From the NCBI RefSeq assembly GCF_043876835.1, contig NZ_JBAWJZ010000007.1:1-64000 (forward strand): DNA of 64,000 bases, written 5' to 3'. The position numbers and the translations under genes are program-made. The stretch is from Yeosuana sp043876835 (lineage in GTDB: Bacteria; Bacteroidota; Bacteroidia; Flavobacteriales; Flavobacteriaceae). The notes beneath the pieces are model-generated. The model had not been told where the DNA came from and made no database searches. It worked only from the letters and a program-made list of their open reading frames with translations. Shown here in pieces: positions 51,235 to 59,583 of this stretch (position 1 is the first letter of the stretch; the number at the start of each line of letters is the position of its first letter).

Positions 51235-51250
51235 GTTGATTTTAATCAAC
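51235..51250. promoter_or_regulatory. Perfect FNR-type box before the alpha/beta hydrolase gene
   Basis: The sequence GTTGATTTTAATCAAC is a 16-bp perfect inverted repeat containing TTGAT-N4-ATCAA, the classic FNR half-site pair with correct spacing. It ends 46 bp before the ATG at 51297. The window encodes two Crp/Fnr-family regulators (46699 and 61094), either of which might bind such a site. Confidence 0.5.
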
Positions 51251-51296
51251 GGTTAACGACATACATTAAAAACAATATATAATATTAAAAACAGTC

Positions 51297-52118
51297 ATGC
51301 TAATAAATAATAAAATCTATAATTCTCGTAAGAATTTTGATAAACTTGGAATTGCATATGAAAAAGCCGAGAATGTGATAATTAAAAGGGAGGTTATTGA
51401 AGATATTAATTGCTATTGGTTCAATAAAAATGAAAGTGTAAATAGTAAATTAATAATATATCTTCATGGTGGTTGCTTTGTTTTTGGCTCAATCCAATCT
51501 CACCAATCTCTTGTTTCGCATATATCTAAGCACTTAGCATTACCAGTGCTTTTTATAGAATATAGCTTAGCACCAGAAAAACCATTTCCTTTCTCTTTGG
51601 ATGATATTCAAAAAGTATATGAAAATATCATTTTCCAGTATCCTGAAAATGATATTATTTTTATGGGTGATAGTGCAGGAGCTGGACTGGCTGTTTCGGT
51701 TCTTTCAAGACTTAATAAAAAGGGAAATAAAATCCCTTCATGTCTTGTTTTGTTGTCACCATGGATTGATTTGTCTTGTAGCAATAACTCACTCTTAATA
51801 AACGCAAACTTTGACCCTATTTTAACGAAAAAAGGACTAGAATACTATGCATCATTATATGTTAAAGAACATAATTTGTCAGAAGTAAATCCAATTGAAA
51901 ACATATCCGGTCCATTTCCTCCAACTTTAATACTGGTTGGCTCCAGAGAAATCTTATTGGATGACAGTAAATCAATCTATTATAAACTTTTAGGTTTCCA
52001 AAATAAAGTAAAGCTGAGTATCTATGATAATCAAAACCATGTATGGATGTTGGAAAATATTCATACTAAAGAGTCAAAAAAAACATTAAAAGAAATTAAA
52101 TGGTTTATTGCTGACTAA
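51297..52118 (+). CDS. Alpha/beta hydrolase, hormone-sensitive-lipase-type esterase
   Basis: The 273-residue protein has the HSL family oxyanion motif His57-Gly-Gly59 (IIYLHGGCFVFGS), the nucleophile Ser126 in MGDSAGAGLA, SLAPEKPFPFSLDD between them, and a late His in YDNQNHVWML. An Asp in SREILLDDSK is a candidate third member of the triad. It has no signal peptide, so it is a cytoplasmic short-chain carboxylesterase by family. It is a single-gene unit preceded by an FNR-type box at 51235-51250. Confidence 0.88.
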   Translation: MLINNKIYNSRKNFDKLGIAYEKAENVIIKREVIEDINCYWFNKNESVNSKLIIYLHGGCFVFGSIQSHQSLVSHISKHLALPVLFIEYSLAPEKPFPFSLDDIQKVYENIIFQYPENDIIFMGDSAGAGLAVSVLSRLNKKGNKIPSCLVLLSPWIDLSCSNNSLLINANFDPILTKKGLEYYASLYVKEHNLSEVNPIENISGPFPPTLILVGSREILLDDSKSIYYKLLGFQNKVKLSIYDNQNHVWMLENIHTKESKKTLKEIKWFIAD

Positions 52119-52284
52119 TCTTAAAGTAAAACATGGTTTTTTTATCTATATACTTAACTCTCTCACTAATATAACTTAACTCTTACTAATGTTTTTAGTC
52201 TTTACTAACTTACATACCACATAAATAGTTCATCACTTTAGCTTTACACCTATTTTTTTTGAACAAAACTCAAAAAGTAAAGTT

Positions 52285-52358
52285 ATATTCTTAAACTATA
52301 TTAAGGTTTTTTCTTATAATAGTTTATTGTTCATCAGGGGCATTCTGTTTCATCTTTG
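52285..52358 (+). repeat. Dispersed ~74-bp repeat, copy 2
   Basis: This is the partner of 47285-47358 (see that entry), 102 bp before the DOMON gene start. The same 341-bp gap (52119-52459) also has three degenerate copies of a TTAACTCT-ACTAAT unit at about 52152-52209. No gene is seen in it. Confidence 0.6.
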
Positions 52359-52459
52359 TCATCTAATTTTTAAGCAAAATAGATATACAAAAATTTATAA
52401 TTCTAAAATTACTTTTACTATAAGTGTACTACTATTACAGCTTAAACCTAAACACAGTC

Positions 52460-52966
52460 ATGATGAACAGATTTCTTTTCCCCTATATTTTTTTAGTTTC
52501 AATTACATATGCACAGCAGAAAAACATACAAGTGGTTGCCACGAATGGAATGACAGTCCGCTGGTATTTTGAAAACGAAAGGATATTTTTTGAAATGATT
52601 GCACTTACAGATGGCTGGTTAGCCATTGGTTTAAATAAGGATAAAACCATAGAAAATATGTATCTTTTAATGGGAAATGTAATCAATAATAAGCCTAATG
52701 TGGTTGAGTATTACAATAATACTACAAGCCCAGACAATTTTAATTCCATTGAAGATTTAGGTACCACATCACAAGTTAAGAACATAACAGGAACAGAAAA
52801 CTGTAATAAGACTTGTATAAGATTTTCTTTACCAATAGAGCCGAAAAACAAATATCAAAAAGGATTACTTCAAGGCTCACAATACACGATGGTGCTAGCC
52901 TATGGTACAAAGGATGATTTTGAGGATTCTTCAACAAAGTGTTCTTTAATATCTGTAAAACTTTAA
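52460..52966 (+). CDS. Secreted DOMON-domain protein
   Basis: The start is placed at the MMNRFLFPYIFLVSITYAQ signal peptide (ATG at 52460 or 52463) rather than further upstream, because the signal begins there. The 169-residue product is almost entirely one DOMON domain: VVATNGMTVRWYFENERIFF, then ALTDGWLAIGLNKDK, YLLMGNVINNKPNVVEYYNN and GSQYTMVLAYGTKDDF. Two Cys pairs (TENCNKTC) may be oxidised. DOMON domains bind heme or sugars. The usual heme-ligand Met and His positions cannot be judged by eye. Exported to the periplasm or beyond; role unknown. Confidence 0.78.
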   Translation: MMNRFLFPYIFLVSITYAQQKNIQVVATNGMTVRWYFENERIFFEMIALTDGWLAIGLNKDKTIENMYLLMGNVINNKPNVVEYYNNTTSPDNFNSIEDLGTTSQVKNITGTENCNKTCIRFSLPIEPKNKYQKGLLQGSQYTMVLAYGTKDDFEDSSTKCSLISVKL

Positions 52967-53109
52967 AAAAACGGGACCTTCTTAAAACATTTGTTCTACT
53001 TTAAATACTTTAAATGTCTTTAATTTTCTTATTTTGATATACGTAAAAGAAACCACAAATACCATCAAATCATCCAAAATTCAACCTTAAATGTTAAAAT
53101 TTTCTTAAA

Positions 53110-53265
53110 AGGGACTAATTCGGTGTCACCTAAAACCAAACCCTTGGAAACCGCCTATAATTAAAGGAAAAATTTGGTTTTTGGATAGATCCTCTTTCTC
53201 CACTTTGAGATAAGCAAATCTCACCAAAACCCCTTAAAACGTACGTTTTAAGGGGTTTTTCTTTG
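53110..53265 (+). ncRNA. Candidate structured RNA ending in a strong terminator
   Basis: The middle of the 506-bp gap 52967-53472 has three consecutive inverted repeats and no reading frame. AAAACCAAA (53132-53140) pairs with TTTGGTTTT (53173-53181). TGAGAT (53206-53211) pairs with ATCTCA (53218-53223). A perfect 34-bp palindrome follows at 53226-53259. The piece CCTCTTTCTCCA before the second hairpin resembles the 3' end of a serine tRNA, but no full tRNA can be folded. Possible readings are a small RNA, a tRNA-derived remnant or only a complex terminator. The rest of the gap is AT-rich and empty. Confidence 0.35.
53226..53259 (+). terminator. 34-bp perfect palindrome terminator
   Basis: The left arm AAAACCCCTTAAAACGT and its exact reverse complement follow each other without a spacer. 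The central bases must form the loop. Flanking A and T runs give a U-tract on either strand. It lies 260 bp after the DOMON gene, further than expected for that gene's own terminator, so it may end a separate transcript starting in the gap. Confidence 0.75.
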
Positions 53266-53472
53266 GTTATCTAATATCAGAGTACATCCGAGTAGTTTCA
53301 TTAATAGTAAAAACTAATAACCAACTACTCTTAATAAAGTTTAAAACTGTTACAAAAAAACCAATATATAATCTACACTGTCTAATATAATATTAATATC
53401 AATTCTTAACCAAAGTCAATGAAATCCATTTTGTGAGTCAATAATTTTGTATAAAATTTAAAATGCAGAATT

Positions 53473-54159
53473 ATGAAACAATTAGGAAAAATATCAGGAA
53501 TTGCTTACGCAATGATTTTTTTAGCAGGTTTTTACTCCAACTTTGCTGTGCTTGAAAGTCTAATAGATAGTAGCAACCTATCAATTACTGCTGCAAACTT
53601 CATTAATAATCATTCACAATTCGAAAACGGTTTAATTGGGTTTGTAGTTATGTTGTTTTTTGACCTAGTATTGGTTTGGTTACTCTTTGGTATGACAAAA
53701 TCAATAAGTAAAAATATATCTTACATCTCATCATTTTTTAGACTATTGCACGCTCTATTATTTGGTTTTGCTTTATTCAAGTTATGGGAAATCTATCAGC
53801 TAACATTTAATGCAAGTAATTCTACAAACTTGCAAAATAGTGTATCGGAGTTGTTATTCGATTTTGATACACTTTGGACTGTTGGATTGATATTTTTTGG
53901 AGTCCATTTAATCCTTTTGGGTTATTTGGCAATTAAATCAACATATATACCAAAAGCTTTAGGCGTACTATTGCTACTAGCAGCAGTAGGTTATATAGTA
54001 GATGGGATAGTAAAACTATTTATGTCAAATTATGCCGATTATAAAGATATTTTCGAAGTTATAGTAATTATGCCTTCAGTTATAGGTGAGTTTTCGTTTA
54101 CCGTTTGGCTTTTAATTAAAGGTTTTAATAAGAAACATTTTAAAATTCTAACCACGTAA
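53473..54159 (+). CDS. DUF4386-family membrane protein
   Basis: The 228-residue protein has six hydrophobic segments and the DUF4386 pattern: MKQLGKISGIAYAMIFLAGF at the start, SISKNISYISSFFRLLHALL after the second helix, then GVHLILLGYLAIKSTYIPKA, LGVLLLLAAVGYIVDGIV and a final IGEFSFTVWLLIKGF. It is an inner-membrane protein of unknown function. It is a single-gene unit. Confidence 0.85.
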   Translation: MKQLGKISGIAYAMIFLAGFYSNFAVLESLIDSSNLSITAANFINNHSQFENGLIGFVVMLFFDLVLVWLLFGMTKSISKNISYISSFFRLLHALLFGFALFKLWEIYQLTFNASNSTNLQNSVSELLFDFDTLWTVGLIFFGVHLILLGYLAIKSTYIPKALGVLLLLAAVGYIVDGIVKLFMSNYADYKDIFEVIVIMPSVIGEFSFTVWLLIKGFNKKHFKILTT

Positions 54160-54296
54160 ATTTTGTGACTTTTTTGGAAGTTACTTAGTCTTAAAAACAG
54201 ACTAGTAAGGATATCAAAGTGGTTTATTAAGGTATCTTAAGATTTATTATAAATCAGTAAATTAATTTTATCGAAAATCAAAAAACACATACAGTA

Positions 54297-55688
54297 ATGC
54301 TATTTAGAACTAGGATACTAACATTAATTTTAAGTTCTTTAATTGTAGATTTTGTGTTTCACAACCTTCATAAAATCAAATTGACATTAGTATTGTTTGG
54401 GCTTATAACGGGTGTTTATGCACAGGCAAATGACACTATTTTGATTAAAAATGTAAATGTCATTCCAATGGATAAGGAGATTGTTTTAAACAATCAAAAT
54501 GTAGTAATAGCTGGTGATAAAATAATTTCTATAGAACCCTATAAAAGAGAAATGAATCATATTTCACATCAAGTAATTGATGGAGCAGGGAAATATGTGA
54601 TGCCTGGATTTAGTGAAATGCACTACCATTGGCGCAATAAACAAGGAGGTATAGATCGTGATTTTAAATTATTGGTTGCTAATGGTGTAACAACGGTTAG
54701 AAACATGGCAGAGTATAATTGGCAAAACCATGTAGCCATTAGAGATAGTATTTCAAAAGGTGAAAAATTTGGTCCTAATTATTATACCGCTGGACCTTAT
54801 TTAAATTCTAATGATTTAAAAACAATAGAAGATGCTATTTCGATTATAAATAATCATAAAATTAAAGGTTATGATTATTTAAAATTAGCAGACAACTTAC
54901 CTAAAGATGTTTATCTAAAAGTGTTAGAAGAAGCTCAAAAACAAGGTGTGGTTGTTATTGGTCATGCACAACGAGGAATGCCTTTAGAAATGTCACTTCG
55001 TATGAGATCCATAGAACATGTTGAAGAGTTTGTTTATGTTTTTTCCCATACGCAAAGAAATGATTCATTGTTTTTAAAACAGGCAATTGAGCAAATAAAA
55101 GTCAGTGGTTCTAACATAGTTCCAACATTGGTGGTGTTTGATTTTATAGTAAAGTGCTTAGATGACCAAACATTTATTAAGTTAAATGAAAGTGAGAGTG
55201 CACAATACATGCTGCCCAGTGATTTTAAATATTGGTATTCAGATGAAAATCCATATAGAAAAAATTTAAAAGGAACCATTAGAAATGGAGTTGATGCATT
55301 AACACGTTTAGAAGGGTATTTTAAGTGGATGAAAACATTTACAAAAATGTTAGCCGATGCAGATGTTCCCTTAATGACAGGAAGTGATACGTTTGGGTTT
55401 GTAGTACCTGGGTTTTCATTACATGAGGAATTTCAGTTTTTGGATGAATGTGGTTTAACACCTTTTGAAATATTAAAAGCGTCTACAATAACCCCAGCCA
55501 GATATTTAAACACCATCGCAACCGAAGGAACAGTTTCGGAAGGAAAACATGCAAACCTCGTGTTGCTCGGTAAAAATCCTTTGGAAGATATAAAAAATAC
55601 ACAAACCATTGAGGGTGTTGTCTTAAAAGGTATGTGGTATGACAGAAATAATTTAAATACATTATTAAAGGAAATATTCATCAAATAA
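54297..55688 (+). CDS. Amidohydrolase-family metal-dependent hydrolase, exported
   Basis: The 463-residue protein belongs to the imidazolonepropionase-like group of amidohydrolases. It has ILIKNVNVIPMDKEIVLNNQ, the metal-binding His109-x-His111 in MPGFSEMHYHW, a Lys in YDYLKLADN, His residues in VVIGHAQ and SIEHVEEF, and the Asp in LMTGSDTFGF. The end AEGTVSEGKHANLVLL-type segment (here ATEGTVSEGKHANLVLL) is standard. The N-terminus has two hydrophobic stretches. The second (KLTLVLFGLITGVYAQ) looks like the signal peptide, so translation may start later than 54297, at a non-ATG codon. The substrate is unknown. It heads a possible operon through 58323. Confidence 0.85.
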   Translation: MLFRTRILTLILSSLIVDFVFHNLHKIKLTLVLFGLITGVYAQANDTILIKNVNVIPMDKEIVLNNQNVVIAGDKIISIEPYKREMNHISHQVIDGAGKYVMPGFSEMHYHWRNKQGGIDRDFKLLVANGVTTVRNMAEYNWQNHVAIRDSISKGEKFGPNYYTAGPYLNSNDLKTIEDAISIINNHKIKGYDYLKLADNLPKDVYLKVLEEAQKQGVVVIGHAQRGMPLEMSLRMRSIEHVEEFVYVFSHTQRNDSLFLKQAIEQIKVSGSNIVPTLVVFDFIVKCLDDQTFIKLNESESAQYMLPSDFKYWYSDENPYRKNLKGTIRNGVDALTRLEGYFKWMKTFTKMLADADVPLMTGSDTFGFVVPGFSLHEEFQFLDECGLTPFEILKASTITPARYLNTIATEGTVSEGKHANLVLLGKNPLEDIKNTQTIEGVVLKGMWYDRNNLNTLLKEIFIK

Positions 55689-55713
55689 ATAATAAATCAA
55701 AAAACGAATAATT

Positions 55714-56058
55714 ATGCCACATTTTGTAATAGACTGTTCCGAACAGATCATAAAATTAAAATCACCACAAGAAATTATACAGAACGTATATAATACTGCA
55801 GAATCGACTGGGTTGTTTCTTCCCGAAGAAATAAAAGTGAGAATCAATCCATTCCAATATTATACGACTGGAAATACAAGCGATAACTTCATCCATGTAT
55901 TTGCCAATATCATGCAAGGCCGAAATACAGAACAGAAAGCGAACCTCTCAAAACAAATTGTATCAGAGCTTAAAGCGGTGTTTCCTGAAGTACCTATTAT
56001 TTCTATTAACATTAGGGATTTTGAGAAAGCGACTTATTGTAATAAAGATAACGTCTAA
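55714..56058 (+). CDS. CHMI-like tautomerase/isomerase (5-carboxymethyl-2-hydroxymuconate isomerase family)
   Basis: The 114-residue protein starts MPHFVIDCSEQII. The Pro after the initiator Met is the catalytic base of the tautomerase superfamily. The segment FIHVFANIMQGRNTEQKANL matches the CHMI pattern with its conserved Arg, and VPIISINIRDFEKATYCNK ends the protein. In homoprotocatechuate breakdown the enzyme isomerises a dicarboxylic muconate derivative, but no other gene of that pathway is here, so a different keto-enol substrate is likely. It is 25 bp from the amidohydrolase gene and 16 bp before the next. Confidence 0.85.
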   Translation: MPHFVIDCSEQIIKLKSPQEIIQNVYNTAESTGLFLPEEIKVRINPFQYYTTGNTSDNFIHVFANIMQGRNTEQKANLSKQIVSELKAVFPEVPIISINIRDFEKATYCNKDNV

Positions 56059-56074
56059 AAGATAAACTTAAATT

Positions 56075-57214
56075 GTGAAAAAAATAGTTCTCTTCATACT
56101 TACACTTTTTATCGGGCTACAACAATTAGCTGCACAAAATAGAGCATTAGGAAATATTATTGGAACAAATCATTTTATACAATCAAAAATATTAAATGAA
56201 GAACGACAAATACAAATCTATCTTCCACCTAATTATAAAGATTCAAAACTAAAATATCCTGTACTTTATGTTTTAGATGGTCAACGGTTTTTTTTGTATG
56301 CAGTTAGTTTAAGTCAATCTTTCAAACAGTTTCAATTGACTCCAGAGTTTATAGTTGTTGGAATTAATACGGACTATCCAAAACGATTTCAAGATTTAGG
56401 AGATGGCAAAGAAAAGTTTATTAAGCTTCTTGAAAATAAACTTACGCCATATATTGATAATAACTATAGAACTAATAACGAAAATTTATTTTTTGGATGG
56501 GAATATGGTGCAAGCTTCGTTTTTAATACCATGCTATCAACCCCAACATTGTTTGATGTACATATCATGGCAAGTGCGTACCCAATTATGGATGAAATTG
56601 ATGAATTAAATAGTGTTTCTGAACTCAATACAAACCTCTATTTTTCTGTTAGTCCTGATGAATATGATGTAAAATACAGCGCAGTTAAATTAGATTCTTT
56701 ATTATCTCAGAAACCTATAGAAGGATTACAATGGTCCTTCCTAAAACTTGATATAGAACAACACCTTTCAATAGGTTATCCAACCCTGTATCATGGGCTT
56801 CGAAATTATTATAAATACTATCAGAAATTTGAAGTTGACAACCTTGAAAAGTTCATAAATGCTGGTGGTATTGACCATGCGTATCGATATACCAAAGAAA
56901 GAGCCAACAGACATGGGTTTTCTGCAGAACTTTCTCTGTGGTCTAAATTTACCATTATTAGAAGTGCCATGAGAGCAGAAGATTTTTATCACTTTGAAAC
57001 ACTGCTGAATTCATTGAACAAACAAGAGTTAATCAATGAGTTAGTTAATAGTAATATGGAGTATGCTGTTTCTCACTTTGCAGCCTTTTATGAAAAAAAT
57101 AATCGTTTAAAAGAGGCGATTGAGTTATACAATCTTTTGCTGAAAAAGTATATCGATTCGGAAAGATTATTAAAAAAGAATTCAATAGCAGTTAAAGGCA
57201 TTAAAAAAGAGTAA
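56075..57214 (+). CDS. Esterase D-like alpha/beta hydrolase with lost nucleophile
   Basis: Translation starts at GTG (56075), giving a signal peptide (MKKIVLFILTLFIGLQQLAA) and 379 residues. The fold is that of the putative esterase family (PF00756): RQIQIYLPPNYKDSKLKYPV, LYVLDGQRFF, PEFIVVGINTDYPKR and LTPYIDNNYRTNNENLFFG. Where active members read GHSLGG or GxSxG, this protein has Gly141-Trp-Glu143-Tyr-Gly145, so the catalytic Ser is replaced by Glu. A helical C-terminal part with TPR-like spacing (AIELYNLLLKKYIDSERLL) follows. It is probably a non-catalytic binding protein, or uses another mechanism. Confidence 0.8.
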   Translation: MKKIVLFILTLFIGLQQLAAQNRALGNIIGTNHFIQSKILNEERQIQIYLPPNYKDSKLKYPVLYVLDGQRFFLYAVSLSQSFKQFQLTPEFIVVGINTDYPKRFQDLGDGKEKFIKLLENKLTPYIDNNYRTNNENLFFGWEYGASFVFNTMLSTPTLFDVHIMASAYPIMDEIDELNSVSELNTNLYFSVSPDEYDVKYSAVKLDSLLSQKPIEGLQWSFLKLDIEQHLSIGYPTLYHGLRNYYKYYQKFEVDNLEKFINAGGIDHAYRYTKERANRHGFSAELSLWSKFTIIRSAMRAEDFYHFETLLNSLNKQELINELVNSNMEYAVSHFAAFYEKNNRLKEAIELYNLLLKKYIDSERLLKKNSIAVKGIKKE

Positions 57215-57231
57215 AATATAAATAACATAAA

Positions 57232-58323
57232 ATGAAAAGAACGATAAAATCATTAGCAATAATAGGAATTTTTGCTATCACTTTTTCTTGTTTGGCAAAC
57301 AACAATTTACGCGATAAGGATTCAGAAACAATTGACTTAATCATTGAAACAAAAGATGTTAAAATTGGAGGAACCCTAACTATTCCGACATATCTAAAAA
57401 TATCATCTTTGGTTATAATGAGTTCCGGAAGTGGTGACCAAGACAGGGACGAAACATTAGAGGGTTTTAAAGTTTTTAAAGTCATAGCCGACCATCTGAC
57501 CTCAAAGGGAATAGCCTCTTTCCGTTATGATGATAGAGGTGTTGGTGAAAGTACAGGTGATTTTGTTAATAGCACCATCGAAGACCATTCAAGGGATTTA
57601 GAGAATATTATGGATTATTTTAAATCCTCAGCAGCGCATCGTTTCAATAATTTTATATTATTTGGGCACAGTCAAGGTGGTATTCTTGCCGGTAAAGTAG
57701 CTGTAGGAAATGAATCTGTAAAAAAAGTAATTCTTATGGGTGCGCCAGCAGTACCGCTAATAGAGGTGGTTACTTACCAAGTAAGACAAGACTATGAGCA
57801 TACAGATTTACCTAAAAATTTAATTGAAGCAGATGTGTCTGCACACAATAAATTAATGAGATCTATTGAAGATGATAAGAATATTGATAAAGCATACCAT
57901 TTATTTAGAGATACTACCGAATCCATTTTGTTTGAAATGTCGTCTTCAGAAGAAGTAGTTGATAGTCTAAAAATAAAACAACAGGCTATTTCAAAAGCTG
58001 ATGAATTTAAGATTATCTATGGACTGCCTTCACTAACATCTTTTCTTTATCACGATCCTTCAAAAGATTATGAACAACTAAAAGTACCGGTATTAGGTTT
58101 GTTTGGCGGGTTAGATTTTCAAGTTCCTTTTCATCAAAATAAAGATAGAATGGAAAATGCACTTCTCAAATCAGGAACAGATTATCATTTTATAACTTTT
58201 GAGAAGGCCAATCATTTTTTCCAAAAGGCAGTAACTGGGAGGAGAGATGAATATGGAACGCTTGAAAAGAAATTTGTAGATAATTTTTTGGATGAAATTT
58301 CAAATTGGATAACTAGAGATTGA
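57232..58323 (+). CDS. Alpha/beta hydrolase, lipoprotein
   Basis: The 363-residue protein has a possible lipoprotein signal (Cys20 in ITFSC) and a hydrolase fold with IGGTLTIPTYLK, SSGSGDQDRDET as the oxyanion region, FRYDDRGVGESTGDF and the nucleophile Ser147 in FGHSQGGILAG. LGLFGGLDFQVPFHQN gives the acid and FEKANHFFQKA the His. The triad is therefore complete, unlike that of the gene before it. It is probably a periplasmic esterase or peptidase-like hydrolase of unknown substrate. It is 17 bp from the preceding gene, in the same direction. Confidence 0.87.
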   Translation: MKRTIKSLAIIGIFAITFSCLANNNLRDKDSETIDLIIETKDVKIGGTLTIPTYLKISSLVIMSSGSGDQDRDETLEGFKVFKVIADHLTSKGIASFRYDDRGVGESTGDFVNSTIEDHSRDLENIMDYFKSSAAHRFNNFILFGHSQGGILAGKVAVGNESVKKVILMGAPAVPLIEVVTYQVRQDYEHTDLPKNLIEADVSAHNKLMRSIEDDKNIDKAYHLFRDTTESILFEMSSSEEVVDSLKIKQQAISKADEFKIIYGLPSLTSFLYHDPSKDYEQLKVPVLGLFGGLDFQVPFHQNKDRMENALLKSGTDYHFITFEKANHFFQKAVTGRRDEYGTLEKKFVDNFLDEISNWITRD

Positions 58324-58439
58324 TTAATTATTTAATGCTATTTGAAATTAATAAACAGAATAGACTATTTAGGAAAATTGAATAGAAAGAGGTTATTTAT
58401 GATTAAAGAGTATAGTTAATAGTTTTAAAATAAAAAGTT

Positions 58440-59096
58440 ATGAAAGGAATAGTGACAGGAAGTAGTAGAGGTATTGGTTTGGCAACAGTTGAATTGTTGA
58501 CTAAACATTCAGATTTTAAGGTGATTGGATCCTCTACCACAGGAAATAACCCATTAGATAACACTAATTTTAAATGCTTAAAACTTGATTTGTCTAATGG
58601 CGATTCCATTACCAAATTTGTAGAGAATTTAGAAGACGTAAAGCTAGATTTTATAGTCAACAATGCAGGCATTTTAATCGAAAAATGGGATGCTTCAGTA
58701 ATTAACATGAAACAGTTAAAAAAAACCTTTGATACAAATGTATTTGGCACTATTGAACTAACTGAAAAACTCCTTCCTAGATTAAATTCTAAAGCACATA
58801 TCATTAATATAACTTCAGATTGGGGGTCTTTTAGTGAATTGAATTTTGATGAATTTCAACCGCACTATAAAATGTCTAAAGCAACTTTAAATATGTACAC
58901 AAAATTGTTGGCAAAAAGATTAAAAGATAAGAATATAACGGTATCGTCTTTAGATCCAGGTTGGACACAAACCGATATGGGAGGAAAAGTTGCACCTCGT
59001 TTACCTAAAGATGTCGCTGAGGATATTTTGAACTTATTAAATAATGAAGTAGAAACTGGAAAGTTTTGGCATCGAGGACAGATTAAACAATGGTAG
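58440..59096 (+). CDS. Short-chain dehydrogenase/reductase
   Basis: The 218-residue protein has the classical SDR motifs: TGSSRGIGLA at the cofactor site, VNNAGIL, Ser in NITSDWGS and the YxxxK pair in HYKMSKATLN. LDPGWTQTDMGGKVAP follows the active site. It should oxidise or reduce a small alcohol or ketone with NAD(P)H in the cytoplasm. Its substrate is not readable. It is separated by 116 bp from the hydrolase before it. Confidence 0.9.
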   Translation: MKGIVTGSSRGIGLATVELLTKHSDFKVIGSSTTGNNPLDNTNFKCLKLDLSNGDSITKFVENLEDVKLDFIVNNAGILIEKWDASVINMKQLKKTFDTNVFGTIELTEKLLPRLNSKAHIINITSDWGSFSELNFDEFQPHYKMSKATLNMYTKLLAKRLKDKNITVSSLDPGWTQTDMGGKVAPRLPKDVAEDILNLLNNEVETGKFWHRGQIKQW

Positions 59097-59151
59097 TTAA
59101 ATGAATAAGGTTTAACACTTAAATATTTTGCCTCATAATAAAAATAACATT

Positions 59152-59481
59152 ATGAATTTTAAAAAAGTATTATTTGGGATGTTGGTTTGCATTTCAATCT
59201 CATCCTGTTCAGTGCAACAATTTGCAGTGAATACAGATACACAACCCTTTAAAAATGGAGGAAAAGTGTTTGGAGAAAAAACAAAGGAATTAACCTTTAA
59301 AAAAACAAGTGATTTACACTTGCTTGGAATCAATGTGAAAGAAAGTAATGTGGAAGCACTTGTTGAGCAAATGGATGCTGAAAAGTATACCATTGAAACA
59401 AAATCTAGTTTATGGCTTCGAATCCTTTCATTAGGAATAGTTGACCTTAAAACCGTAGAAGTGATTAAAAGAGAAGAATAA
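59152..59481 (+). CDS. Small lipoprotein of unknown function
   Basis: The start is placed at the ATG at 59152, where the lipoprotein signal begins (MNFKKVLFGMLVCISISSC, Cys19); an upstream TTG in frame adds nothing useful. The 109-residue product has a beta-rich look: KNGGKVFGEKTKELTFKKTS, DLHLLGINVKESNVEALVEQ and SLWLRILSLGIVDLKTVEVI. The family was not recognised. It lies 55 bp after the SDR gene in the same direction. Confidence 0.75.
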   Translation: MNFKKVLFGMLVCISISSCSVQQFAVNTDTQPFKNGGKVFGEKTKELTFKKTSDLHLLGINVKESNVEALVEQMDAEKYTIETKSSLWLRILSLGIVDLKTVEVIKREE

Positions 59482-59583
59482 CAGCCCTTGATTAATAGCA
59501 TTTATTCAGATGCTCTAGGAGTTATTTCTGGAGCATCATTCTCAAAAAGTTAAATAAACATAAACAAACTTAAAATCTATAAC

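Noticed and set aside
53140..53201. Possible tRNA-Ser (TTGGAAA loop and CCTCTTTCTCCA end)
   Set aside because: No matching 5' acceptor stem or anticodon 5' stem, and no T-loop consensus, so at most a 3' remnant.
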